Shown here: in pieces, positions 1-11,555 of the stretch | Layout: each line of letters starts with the position of its first letter | How positions within the stretch are numbered: position 1 is the first letter of the stretch | Origin: Trochalopteron elliotii | Lineage: Eukaryota > Chordata > Aves > Passeriformes > Leiothrichidae | Length of the DNA: 64,000 nucleotides | Direction of reading: 5' to 3' | Assembly (NCBI GenBank): GCA_024734555.1 | Contig: JANPWX010000026.1 | Coordinates: 3,858,903-3,922,902 of the forward strand | Translations under genes and position numbers: made by a program | Notes under the pieces: generated by a model | What the model saw: only the letters and a program-made list of their open reading frames with translations | Told to the model about the DNA's origin: nothing | The model's database searches: none

Positions 1-508
1 CAGATGTGACAGCAGGTACTGGCTGTGACTTGTTGCCAGGCACACATGCCTGTCAGAAAGCCACATGCTGTCAGCACTCATTTATTAGACAGGAGGAATT
101 TGTTTCTTCTCTTCAAGTTTCTTTGTTTTACATATCTTATTGACTACATGGTTATTATAGGTCCCTTCTGTTCTGTTCTATTATTTTATTTTTTAAAATT
201 TCTGTTTCTATTATGAACCTGGTAGATTATATATCTGTATGTGTGCATGTGTGTGTGTGTGTTGATAGTGTAGATATTCCATACATCACTAAAGACTAGC
301 AGCCAGAAAATATGTCTGATACTGGAGCACAGAAGTTGATTTGATGCGTGTCACTGAACTGAGGCCCACAGTCACATAAAAACAATTCCTTTTAAAATGC
401 TAGGATGTAATAAATGCCTTTTCTGCAGTTTTAGCACTGATGTGTTTTCATTTGTGCATGTGCTGGGAATGCAGCATGCTCACATTCAGCATTGCCCTCT
501 CTCCACAG
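1..508 (+). other. FGG: FGG intron 7 (3' part)
   Basis: Non-coding sequence before the first visible FGG exon. No exon-like segment with conserved fibrinogen residues is present, so earlier FGG exons lie before base 1. It contains a short TG microsatellite at about 241-263. It ends in a pyrimidine-rich tract and an AG acceptor at 507-508. Confidence 0.85.
241..263. repeat. Short (TG)n microsatellite
   Basis: An interrupted run of TG dinucleotides inside FGG intron 7, too short and degenerate to suggest more than a simple repeat. Confidence 0.8.
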
Positions 509-1682
509 CACTGCTGACTATGCTGTATTCAGAGTGGGAAGTGAAGAAGACAAGTATCGACTGACTTACGCCTACTTCATCGGGGGTGAAGCCGGGGATG
601 CCTTTGACGGGTATAACTTTGGAGACGACCCAAGTGATAAATCCCACACCTTCCACAATGGCATGCAGTTCAGTACCCATGATAATGACAATGATAAGTA
701 TGAAGGCAACTGTGCTGAGCAAGACGGATCTGGCTGGTGGATGAATAGATGCCATGCTGGCCACCTCAATGGCAAATATTATGTAGGTAAGGTGTCTTCT
801 AAGTGTTTATAATCCAGGGCACCACGTTTCAGTGACAAAGGAAAATGAGTCATGTTTATAAAATACACTTTGCCTTCTGGATTTTCCAAAGCTGGCATAG
901 CCTATTCTTCGCAATAATTGTTAACACCAGTAGTAGGAATTTATGACTGCTCTCCATTCCGAAGTGGGAGAATCAATCCTGAGAGAAGCATAACAGGGGG
1001 AAAAGGCAGTGAACAGGTTTTGCTAGGATACCCATGGATACTATGGAGGTGTCAGGACCAAAAAAATATATGGCACAGTAACTGTTTTAGAAAGCAACCA
1101 ACTATTTTGCTCCAACTGGTGTTTCTTAGGTGGTGTGTACACATCAGAAGACGCTGGTCCATCTGGATATGACAATGGGATTATCTGGGCAACCTGGCGT
1201 GACCGGTGGTACTCCATGAAGAAGTCTGCAATGAAAATCATCCCATTCAACAGACTGTCAGTAGATGGACAGCAGCACAACTTAGGGAATGTCAAACAGG
1301 TGCGACCACGGGGCTGAGGAGATATTTAAAATGAACACAGAACATTGTTATAATTTCAAACACTGAGCATGGACAGCTGAAGATAAGCCCACTGCATCTT
1401 AGAGAAGTTGGCTTTGTTTACTATTTTGTCACAGAAGTATTTATACTTTGATTTTAGTGTACCTTCTACATTACTGTTTCTTTTAATGGATAGATAAATG
1501 GATAGTCTCATGATCAGGAATAATCCCTCGCCTTTGTGTACTTTGAATGCTACATTTTTAATTCCCAACCAATATAACTATGTATGGACACTGTCAATAT
1601 GTCATCATAACCTTATTTACTTCTTTCATTAGAAGAATATTAGAATACTTTTTTTTTTCTGTTTTAGGTTGGAGACGCATAA
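509..1682 (+). CDS. FGG: Fibrinogen gamma chain, 3' exons 8-10 (partial)
   Basis: Encodes the C-terminal part of the fibrinogen gamma chain, a secreted liver protein whose globular domain receives knob A during fibrin polymerisation. Exons: 509-786, 1130-1299 and 1668-1682 (stop TAA 1680-1682), joined in frame. Exon 8 starts one base before [10 protein letters not shown] and contains the calcium loop [10 protein letters not shown] (human has F where Y stands). It also holds the pocket residues [10 protein letters not shown] and CHAGH; exon 9 holds GYDNGIIW, whose Asp lines hole a. The tail [11 protein letters not shown] keeps the two Gln and the Lys used by factor XIIIa for gamma-gamma cross-links. 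The last exon adds only VGDA, where human has AGDV. The numbering 8-10 follows the human ten-exon gene. The 5' part of the gene is outside the window. Confidence 0.97.
1300..1317 (+). CDS. FGG: Gamma-prime-like read-through tail in FGG intron 9
   Basis: If the exon 9 donor at 1300 is not used, translation continues V-R-P-R-G and stops at TGA 1315-1317. Human gamma-prime arises in the same way and also begins VRP, followed by an acidic, tyrosine-bearing tail of about 20 residues that binds thrombin exosite II. Here the tail is five residues, basic, with no Tyr, Asp or Glu. No canonical AATAAA was noticed in intron 9, so whether this isoform is made is unknown. Confidence 0.5.
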   Translation: MRPRG

Positions 1683-1866
1683 AGGATGATTTGACAACAA
1701 CCAGTCTGAACAGGAAAAGCAAATCTTTCTGTCTTAGACACTGAACTTAGCAAACATTACATGGTTCAGTTTTGACTACAAAACAACATTGACTGTAAGA
1801 TACCCAAACCTCTTCCCTGAGCAGTGCGTACTGCTGTAGACAGTTATTTTTTCTGTACACATTCTC

Positions 1867-1872
1867 AATAAA
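1867..1872 (+). promoter_or_regulatory. FGG: FGG poly(A) signal AATAAA
   Basis: A canonical hexamer about 185 bases after the gamma stop codon, followed by a T-rich and GT-rich stretch (GTTTGTTGTCTGTGG) suited to cleavage and polyadenylation. The expected cleavage site is near 1885-1890. Confidence 0.85.
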
Positions 1873-1889
1873 TTTTTGATTATTACAAA

Positions 1890-4800
1890 AAAAGTCTGAG
1901 TTTGTTGTCTGTGGTCTACAGCTGGCCAAACACAACAAAGAAAACTTTTGATAGTTGGACCAAACCTGCTTGATTCAGTTATTCCTCAATTTCACACCAG
2001 CAGTTCCTGCTCCTTGTTTAGAGGCATGTGTTTGACCTGTTTCTCCATAAATGTGACTAGTATCCATATGTTTTAAAGTTTTCTAATGAACTTGTTTGGT
2101 GGCATAGATCAAAGTACATAGCAACTTGAAACTAGCCTATTTTACTGCTGAAGACTATTTAACTTAGCTTACCACAAAGTAATGAACACTTTTTCAGCTG
2201 GGATGTGCTAGGGAGTATCAATGAACAAGAACAGGTATTTTACTCCAGACTATACATATTAACAAGTTTATCAAATTTTACTCAGAATAAGTTTCTTTTC
2301 TTATATGACACATAGTAGTACACTGTACAGCTATTATTCCCACATACTCCTCTTTTTTTTACCACAAATATTTAAAAATTACTTCAACATATTCAGTGTC
2401 ATGCAACCAAAAAAAAAAAAAAGAGTTAAAATTTGCAGCAGATTACTTGCATTTTCTTTCTTTGGATCTGATAATAATTTCCCATGTGATCCACATAAGC
2501 AAATCCACAGCACAGATCAAGACCTGTCTGAATGTATCTCCTCAAAATCTGATGAGTGCATTTGAGGGGTGTGTTAGCAAACCAAATTAGGTTTGTGGAT
2601 AAATTGCTCAACAAAAGATACACTCAGAGCTAGAAACTATCACTATCTCAAGCTGATCCATTAAGAAGTGAAATAGGAAGTGTATCCTGGTCTTTATTTT
2701 TAGCTACTTGTGAAAGACCAGAAGTGTGTCTGGTATCTCTAAATAGCACATTCAAGTGCTTTATTTTAGAGACAGGAGGACATTGCAGTGAAAAAAGACA
2801 CCTTACGGTCAGTTCATGCTGCCTCAACAGTTTTCTAGTTTTGATGCCCAGATGTCTTGTGAGGCTGGTGCTGAGCATCTTCCCTGGATCTGAGTCTCCA
2901 CATCATGATAAACTGCCAACTCCCTCTCATTTTTATTAAGATTTTGGCATAGTTGAATTTTTGCTCTTGGGCCAAAATCTAAGAGGAAGACAGGTTTCTC
3001 AGGAGAGAAGAAGGCATCATTAGCTAGGGCTGGATGAGGTTAACAACAGCTTGAGAGGAGAGATGACCCCTCCACACCGCTGAACTGGTATATCTGCACA
3101 ACTCTGTTGCACCTGTGCAACCAGCCATGATGCACAGCTCACTGCCAGCCTTGATGCTCAATTCCTTACCAAGCAAAGCAGTTTTCCTGAACATTTTGTG
3201 CTATAAGGCCTCTCCTGTGTCTCCATGGATCTGAAGCAGTATGTGGAGAGTGGCTGGAGAGAAGGCTGCCAAGGAAGGGTTGGCAAGCCGTCTCCTCCTG
3301 CTTGTGTAAACAGTCACTTGAGTAGCTTTGGTTGAGTCCCTTCCACTTTCTATTTTCAATTTATGCCACCTATGACATGACTTTAAGTTGATATTATTTA
3401 TATATTTACAACATGGATTTAAAAAATATTCTTTTCACCTCTGTCACTTTGATATCTGTATTTACACTCTGCTAGGTGAGAATTCTTATTGCCTCTCCTG
3501 GTTTAGATTTTTGGCTGCAATTTGATGACAATCTGCTGTAATTACACACATGTCATGGATATGGGCTGGCATTTTATTGATTGCTCACCATAACTAAGAT
3601 CGGTTTATTCTTCTAGTTGGTTTGATTATGGGTGTCTTTAAGTTTTCACAAATCATTTTAATCTCTGGAGAGGAGCATTTGCTCCAGTGGTCAGAAGGGT
3701 CAGTGAGCAAATCCAAGAAGCCTGATCTTCCAATGAAGTTCCTTGCCAGAGTTAATCAGTGAGTCTTCAGGATCCCAGCCCACTCTTGTGTTCTCTGGGC
3801 CCTGAAAGAAAGCTGGCAAGACTAGTGCCTCTGGAAGCTCCTTCCTATGGTATCCAATCCCCTATCTATCTGAAAGAGGCTGGAAAAGACCTCCTGTTTC
3901 TTCTAACTCTTAAAGAATAATACTCTCTGTATTATTTTTTGCAAGCAAGTACATTGCAACTGAACTTACTGCCCTTATTTTGTATACTGAGTGCTGAGTA
4001 TATTTCTCTTTTCTAAATAATTTTTTTTATCATACATGACCATAGCCTATAGTAAAAGTTACCTGTATTTAGAAAAGTCTGTACCTCTCACTTTATAAAA
4101 GTTTATTAAAGGATTGGGTGGCCTTTCTTTCACACCTTGAGCTTGCAGTGACTTTTCCAAAAACCATGTCGCACAAAACAGAGGAATCTCACTCCAAAGG
4201 CAAGAGGAAAAAAAAGAAAAAGTGAATTAGGAAGATGTAGAGGAAGAAAGAATCAAATAAAGTGGATGAACTGCAGGACTTCTGGGTTCCTCAGTTCTGG
4301 AATATTGCATGGGGAAAATGTGGGACAAAGTGCTGGGATTGACTAGTAATGACTTCAGAAGGGTTAGGTAGTTTGAGGAGCATATGAAGAGAAAGTGAAG
4401 ATGAGAGGAGAATGGAGTCTGAGACAAAGCATCCAGAGAAGAATCCTGAATGAGAAGGTAAGAGGAGCAGAAGGCACCACTTGGAAACTGGTGATAGGGC
4501 AGGAGACTCAGACAGCGCTGGGCAAACAAGGTGCAGCTCACATCTAGGGCACAGAAACCACATCTAAATCCCAGACTCCCCGACTGTTACTCTGGCATTC
4601 AACCAAGAGCAGGGCAGATGAAGTAGTGAAGTGTACTTCTGTCCTTTGATCCTGAATTAAAGTTAAATCCAAAGTTTATCTAGCTCTTGGCCTCCAGCCT
4701 TTCAAACAAACACTGTCAGAAGTGACTGAATGATTGCAACATGAAAGCAGAGGTACAGGCTGAAGGTCAGGCACAGATTCAGCCCCTAACTGTAAAGCCT

Positions 4801-5990
4801 GAGAAGCTCCTCCCTTACCTCAGCTTCCCCCTGCAGTTCCCTTTGCAGCAAGCAGGAAACCCCTCTTAGCTCACCTAATGTTTATGGTCAGATATCAACT
4901 TTTTTCCAGTCCCTCTAGCCTTGGTGGCTGAGTTTTACTTGGACCAGAGTTAAGTTTACCGTGTTTGTGTGTCACCAGAGAACTCTGCCATCCCTCAGGG
5001 TCAGAAGAGGTCTGGTACATGCTACTTGCCATGTCCCCTGTTACCCTGGTGAGCAGTGTCTGGAACACCACCTAGGAAATGGTCACATCCTCTGCCAGCA
5101 AGGTTGAAAAGGCAGAAATGCTTCTGTATTATGAGCTCTTACTACTATTGATTTTTAAGGCCTATTCAATTACAAATATAATGTTATTATTGATGTTCAC
5201 AAAATCAAGCACCGACAAACTGGGAGAAGTTAGAACCAAAGTGACATATCCCATCTGCATTATGAAGGATGCTTTAGTTGTTGCACAGATTGTAACACAT
5301 ACAGTTAGCAAGACCAGGTGGGGCACAGTGGTCCCTTACTTATAGCTGATACCCTGCAGAATTAGGTGCTATTCCTGCCCTGATCACCCAGTTCCTGTGG
5401 GACTGGAGGCAAGACACCCACATGTCTCAGAGCTGGCTGCCAGCTGTTCCCCCTGAGCTGTAGTGGCAGCACAGAGAGGCAGCTGCCAGCAATGGCATCT
5501 GCACATAGTGTGTGCTCTGAAGACTTCAGACTATCAAATGAATCCCAAAAATTAATAGCTACTTTTTGACTTAACCTTCTCACCTGATTTCTACAACTGA
5601 GAAAAGGGGAAAGTCATGGCCAGAGAATGAACATAATGTACCATAGGAAAATCCTTGAAGCTTTAAGCAGTCTGCAGAGCATCATCCACTCTTATCAGAA
5701 ATATCAGCTCTTTGTTTATGCAGCTAAATGTCCATCACACTGAGCGTGTGTTTTCCAGCAGGTAAGCACTGCTGGATCCCACTAGTGCTCACACACATCT
5801 TCATTGATTGCCCAGTTACAAGAAACAGTTTTAGACAGGATTTTTTCCTGGAATTCTTGGTGTTGCCCACATGTTGGTGTTGAACAAATTTATCTGGAGC
5901 AAATAACCCCAGAAACTTGTGCAAGAGACCTTAAGTAATCACCACCAAAGGGGGAGGGAGGCAATTGGCATGTTTTTTCTACAAACAGAA
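1890..5990. other. FGG-FGA intergenic region
   Basis: About 4.1 kb between the FGG poly(A) site and the FGA promoter. The open frames here are short and carry no recognisable domain. AT-rich, with a poly(A) run near 2408-2422. No transposon with clear landmarks was seen. One tiny ORF at 4166-4224 is preceded by a TATA-like sequence and is discussed among the findings. Confidence 0.7.
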
Positions 5991-5995
5991 GGGAG

Positions 5996-6033
5996 CATAA
6001 TGATTAATCTCAGCTTTGCATTCAGGTTTAAAT
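5996..6033 (+). promoter_or_regulatory. FGA: FGA proximal promoter: HNF1-like site and TATA-like box
   Basis: CATAATGATTAAT at 5996-6008 matches 9 of the 12 fixed positions of the HNF1 consensus GTTAATNATTAAC, with an intact core TAATGATTAA. A TATA-like TTTAAAT lies at 6027-6033. Together they predict transcription start near 6055-6060 and place the HNF1 site at about -50 to -60, close to where the human FGA promoter carries its functional HNF1 element. Motifs are read directly; function is inferred. Confidence 0.6.
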
Positions 6034-6093
6034 TGCACCAAAAGAGTGGCAAAGAGCATCCTTTCAGTCAGAGTTCTTGCTCTTCTCCTGAAG

Positions 6094-9000
6094 ATGATAC
6101 CTGTGAGGATCCTCTGTGTGTTCCTGTGCCTCAGCATAGCCTGGGTATGAATTTGCTTACTTGATTCTTTTTGTATTCTGTTTTGAATAGTAAGCATTTA
6201 TTTAATTTAATGTTATTCATTTACTTATTTAACGTTCATTCAACAGATTGTTAAATTTTTTCTGTCACTTAGCTTGTAAAATTCAATGCACACACATATG
6301 CAGCAGTTTAGTGAAACCACTTCACTGATGAAGTTTCATCAGTACTTTTGGAGTATCCAGTTCTCTATAGTTTTGCTTAACTCAGTTTTGCTGAATCTGC
6401 CTGGCTTCAGGAGCAACAAAGCAACTCCATTAACGTGAATTCAGACATTCATAGGCGATGCTCTAAGTCTTAAACATAACTGGCTGGATGCTTGTGGCTC
6501 CAGCCATTCAGGAATTTTCATGTTTATTGGGATGAATTGTGCTTTCCTTTCGACCGTATTTCAGCAGGATTTTCTACCTACAAATGACACACAGTCTTTA
6601 TTACGAAAGACACATTTAAAAACAAGGATTCTTGTAGCAGCAACATCAGCTTAAACAAGAGCTAAGTAAGAATCAAAGTTTTGATAAGGAAGGAGATAAA
6701 CTTGATTTTCAACTGTGCTAATGTAACCTTTTTTTTTTTTCCATTGAGGACCCAGTCCATAATCTTCTATTGTTTACATTTCCCTTTGTGACTTTTTTGG
6801 TTTTTTTTAAAAAGAAAATGCCTGTTTTAATAAATGACAGAAATTAAAGGAAGCAGTTGGGACAAAACAGAAAGAGTCATATTGGAGTTGTCAATGCCTA
6901 AAGGGCATTTTTGGATATATGTGGTACTTTTAGAAGGCACTTGGGCCAGATCAAATAATTGATTAATAAAACTACTGAATTTGAATCTGCTGATTTTAAT
7001 AAAGACATTCCAGTTCCTCAGAGTGGTTCTGACCCTGAAGGCTAGAATTAGGATCACTTTCTCAGCTTCAGAATTAATCATCAATCATAATAATAAGTAG
7101 TCATTAATATTTTCAAGTATTAATTATAATGTTTGAAAAGCACAAAAGATGCACAGAGGATTCCAGCCAGACCTAATTACATCTTAAGCCCTAAAGCATG
7201 GCACTCTCTTTAACAAAAAAACAAAAAATAAGTTTTTTTACTAAGTGATAACGCTGTATGAATCTTTATCATTTTTTGGCCTAGAATTAGCATGTATATA
7301 ACTTTTTCTTCTCAGGTTTGAAGAAAACCTCAGCATATTTATTTATTTTCTTTCCATTAGAACAGTGAAATCCATCTGTCACTGAAATTATTTTTTAAAT
7401 TGTGTTAGTAGCTTTCTTTCTCTTTTTGTCAGGCAAAACCATTTTTGTAAGCTTCCAGTTAGCAACTGTGATTAAAATCACCAACACTAATGGAAAAACT
7501 CATATATCTGTAAGCTACTTTTATGTAGACCAAAGGTGGTGAAGTGACAATAAGAATTTTAGAGTATTGCAGCTAATAGGAATAGTATTTTTAAAGTATT
7601 TACTTTTACTTTTCCAGTTTCAGCCTAATTTCAACTTAATTTTATATTTACACACAGCACAAAATATTATGTGGAGTGATATTATCATAATATATCCTGA
7701 GCATCACTAAGCTCTCTACACAAAAGCATCCATTTTAAGAGATGTGAAGCTTTATTCTGACAAAACAAACAAAACCATATCTTACAAGAAAGGTTGGAAT
7801 AAAATCCCTGCACTGTTGGGTGTGATTCTTAGCGATTCTTAGTGATTCTAGTGTGATTGCCACCCACTAGCTGAGTATTTGAGGGCATCAACATTGTGTT
7901 TCTGCTCCCTCAATAGCTGTTCACTTAATCTTGGCTTTACTTTTCCCCTTTTTCCTCCTGGCAGGCACAAGATGGAGGCAGTTCCTTTGAACAGTTGGGT
8001 GGAGGAGTGCGTGGTCCCAGGCTTGTGGAGCACAAGTCCCCCTCCAGCTGCCAGTCTGAGAAGAGCTGGCCCATCTGTGCCGATGACGATTGGGTGAGCC
8101 ATTAACGCTGGGGTGAAGGTGGGACTCCTCCCTAGGGCACCTCTGGGCCTCAGCTGGATCTGCAGCTGGATCACTACATCAGTGATGTGCCACAGGCCAA
8201 CACGGGGCTCAGCGTTAGGGCCGAGGTAACGCTTCAGGGCAGGGCAGCCTGCACAGATCTCCTGTGGGAAACAGAGGAAGAAGGGAAAAAATGAAGACAA
8301 AAGAAACAGGGAAAAGTTTGCAGTGGTGCAGAATGAGAGGAGAAAATAAGTCTGATAAAGAAGGACTAAATAAACGAAGGCTATCCCTAGAAAAACATAA
8401 GAACTATTTCTTTTCAGAATTTTGGTATTGCCACTTTTGGAGTTCATAAAAGAAAGGCACCGGAAAGAGAGTTTGTGAGGAAAAGTAGTATCTAGAAATC
8501 ACATACACTTACTAATTAATTTTTAGGAAGTCAGATTACAAGATGCTCAGTAGAAGTTTCATAATAATTGACTACATGTCCTTGTATATAAACTATTAAT
8601 GTCTCTCTTTCTTGCCTCTTGCAAGAAAATCCTTTCCTATGCTACGTGTATTTGATGACTTCTTGGCAAAGAGCTTAAGTCTGTCAGAACATTAAGCTTT
8701 TCAGAGGAAAACTTTGTTTAAAAATGCTGGCCTCTAACATCCTCCCTCAAACTGGATGACTTCTTACAACAGACTTTTAGGAAATGTATATAAATAAAAA
8801 AATCTGACCCATGAGGAATAGAGGAGAGGGGAAACTAAAGGTTTACTTGTTCCTCACCCCACAGTAATGGCAGGTTTCTGAGGATGTGTTTCATTGATTC
8901 CATTATACAAGATGTTTACTCTTGAGGATTTTAGCACAATTATTTCCCTCTTTGAATTCTAGGGTACCAAATGTCCATCAGGATGCAGAATGCAAGGACT

Positions 9001-11555
9001 GATTGATGAAAAGGACCAGGAGTACAGTCACAGAATAGACAAAATCAAGAAGCTGCTCTCAGATAATCAAAGCAACTATAAGAAGTCCAATCAGATAATT
9101 GAGGAAACTGTAAATGCACTAAAACCAAACCTGGATAGTGCTCAGGGTGAGTATCTTGTGCCCAGTTTTATTATCCATATGGCTTATTCACAAAAATGTA
9201 GTAATTCATGCACAATCGTAATAATAGACTCTTAAATAGTTAGCAAAAATTAATTTAATTTTAATCTGCTCAGTACTATGAGAAATATGTTCTAAATTAT
9301 GTGTCTAATTACATATTTTAAAATATGATACATATTTAGGAAAGAAAAGGACATGGGCATAGCTGACTGTGAGGCATTTTTGTTTCAGAGCTTGATGAGA
9401 CTTATGGTCGCCTGTCAGGAGAACTGAGACGGAGAATTGTGACATTAAAGCAGAGAGTTGTCACTCAAGTGAACAGAATTAAAGCTCTGCAGAGCAGCAT
9501 CCAGGAACAAGTGGTGGAGATGAAGCGCTTAGAGGTATGTGTCTGCTATGCACTTCCCATTCTTTCCTGGGCTTAGCTACAGAAAGGGGACCTGTCCTTT
9601 ATGGTGAGCAGTGCTTCAACCAGGAGAAAACATGGTACAACTCTCACAGGATCTGATTTGCTGAGACAAATCCCCAGATGAGTTGCTTTCTGTGCATCCT
9701 GGGTTTTTTCTACTTCTGCTCTCCAGGAGCCCAGCATGAGTTCCGTGAACTCCTAGTTCCATCTGCTGCTTCTCTCTCAGGCCACAAGGATGCTCCATCT
9801 GCTGATAACTGCTTATGTATGAGGCAACTCTGTAAAGAGTTGCTGAGTAGTTAGGAAGGGGACATGCTCTGTCCATCCCCAGTGCTGCTACTGCTGCCCA
9901 CAGCTAGGGTTGTCATTGGAACCTGTGTTCCCAGGTTGCAGCCAGTTCTTCTGATGGTAGTGCAAGGAAAAGTCCGGGCACAAACAGTGGTTTTGCTCAA
10001 AGGCTCATTTTGATTCCTAGAATAGAAATCCATTATTTGGATCATTTGAGAAAGCAATGGTAACCCCAAGATATCAGACCTCCCAGCAGGGCCATGACAG
10101 AGACTTCCCCTCTCTTTGGAGGGCCCATTTCTGCCCCAGTCCCCGTGGACCATGTCCAACTCTGCTTCCAACACTCCTTTCAAAACCAGGAAGACACCTC
10201 TAAACTCCAAATATAAAGGTAGCAGAGACTGGGAACTCTCTACAATGTTCTTTTCCATGGAACTCACGTGAATGGTGCTATTGCACATGTTGCATTTACA
10301 ATGGAAATAAACCTATGATGACATCAAAACTGAACTTTGAAAAAGCTCAACTGTAGGTGGGAGGTACTAAGGCAGTAGTTCCTCCTTTCATCTTTCCCCT
10401 GTTCAGTAGAATATATCCTTGTTTGAGAAAGTCAGGAAAGCTCCCTAACCAAATTACTTCTCTCTGGTTATGTAGGTGGACATTGATATTAAGATACGAG
10501 CTTGCAAAGGAACATGTGCTAGAAGTTTTGATTACAAGGTGGACAAAGAAAGCTACGACAACATCCAGAAGCAGCTTGCCCATGCCAACTCCATCAACTT
10601 GCACCCAGAGCTTCAAACAACCACCTTGAGCACACTGAAAATGAGGCCACTTAAGGACTCTAATGTTCCTGATCATTTTAAGCATAAGCCTCTACCAGAA
10701 ATGCACGCTCTGAACATAATTAATGACATCAAGCAGATGGAAGTGGTATTAGAAAGACCAGAAACAGATACAAAACTCTCCCGAGGCGACAGCTCATATC
10801 ACACGGCAGAATCAAGGGGGGATGAACCTTTACACACCAGCAAATTAGTTCTTCCTAGTCATGGGAGAGAAACTGCTAGTCTGGGAGACAAAACCTCCTC
10901 CACAGTTCGTAGGTGCACCAAAACTACCACCAAAAAAATTGTCTCTGGGCCTGATGGCCCTAGAGAGGAAGTAGTTGAGAAAACAGTTTCTTCTGATGGC
11001 TCAGACTGCTCCTATTTAGCTGGAAATGTTGGAGGGGAAGGGAGCAGCTACCATTTTAGTGGTGCAGATGGCTTGCACAAGCTAGAGACTTTATTCCCTG
11101 AGCTAGAGTCATTTTTTACCCCTGACTCTCCATCCACTGCTACTAAGCACATTGGTGGACCTAGCAGCTTCACAACCAGCAGACACACAGCTGGCACAGC
11201 CAGTAGCCACATAGGAACAGGAGTATCCCCTCATTCAGGGACTTACGGGGGAAAAGACAAATTTGGAGACTTAGGAGAGGAGGAGGAAGATGACTTTGGA
11301 AGACTTCAGCCATCTGGATTCCCATCTGGCAGTGCAAGTCACTCCAAGACTGTAGTGACCAGCTCTTCTAGTTTCAGGAACAAGGGAGGCTCTACTTTTG
11401 AAACCAAATCAGTAAAGATCCGTGACATAAATGAGCGGCTAGGTGGGTTGGAACATGATCAGAGTGCAGAGGATACCCCAGACTTTCAGGCACGCAGCTT
11501 CAGACCATCAGGAGGGAAGCGAAGGACACCCAGCACTGGGAAAGGTAGTTATTGA
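6094..11555 (+). CDS. FGA: Fibrinogen alpha chain, common isoform (exons 1-5)
   Basis: Same first four exons as the E form, but exon 5 reads through the donor and stops at TGA 11553-11555. The protein is 529 residues and ends KGSY. Human common alpha reads through the equivalent donor for 15 residues; here only three codons follow it. The alpha-C domain is recognisable from the Cys pair in RRCTKTTTKKIVSGPDG and SSDGSDC, and from SSSSFRNKGGSTFETKS, which aligns with the human RGDSTFESKS region but lacks RGD. An ATTAAA at 11630-11635 could end this transcript. The 11556-11906 segment is then its 3' UTR and, for the E form, intron 5. Confidence 0.93.

Noticed and set aside
7848..8447. 199-codon open frame on the minus strand over FGA exon 2
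   Set aside because: It is antisense to the conserved fibrinopeptide A exon and extends into AT-rich intron with low-complexity sequence; no domain is recognisable.
9851..10288. 145-codon minus-strand frame in FGA intron 4
   Set aside because: No conserved motif, no convincing splice or promoter context; consistent with chance in an intron.
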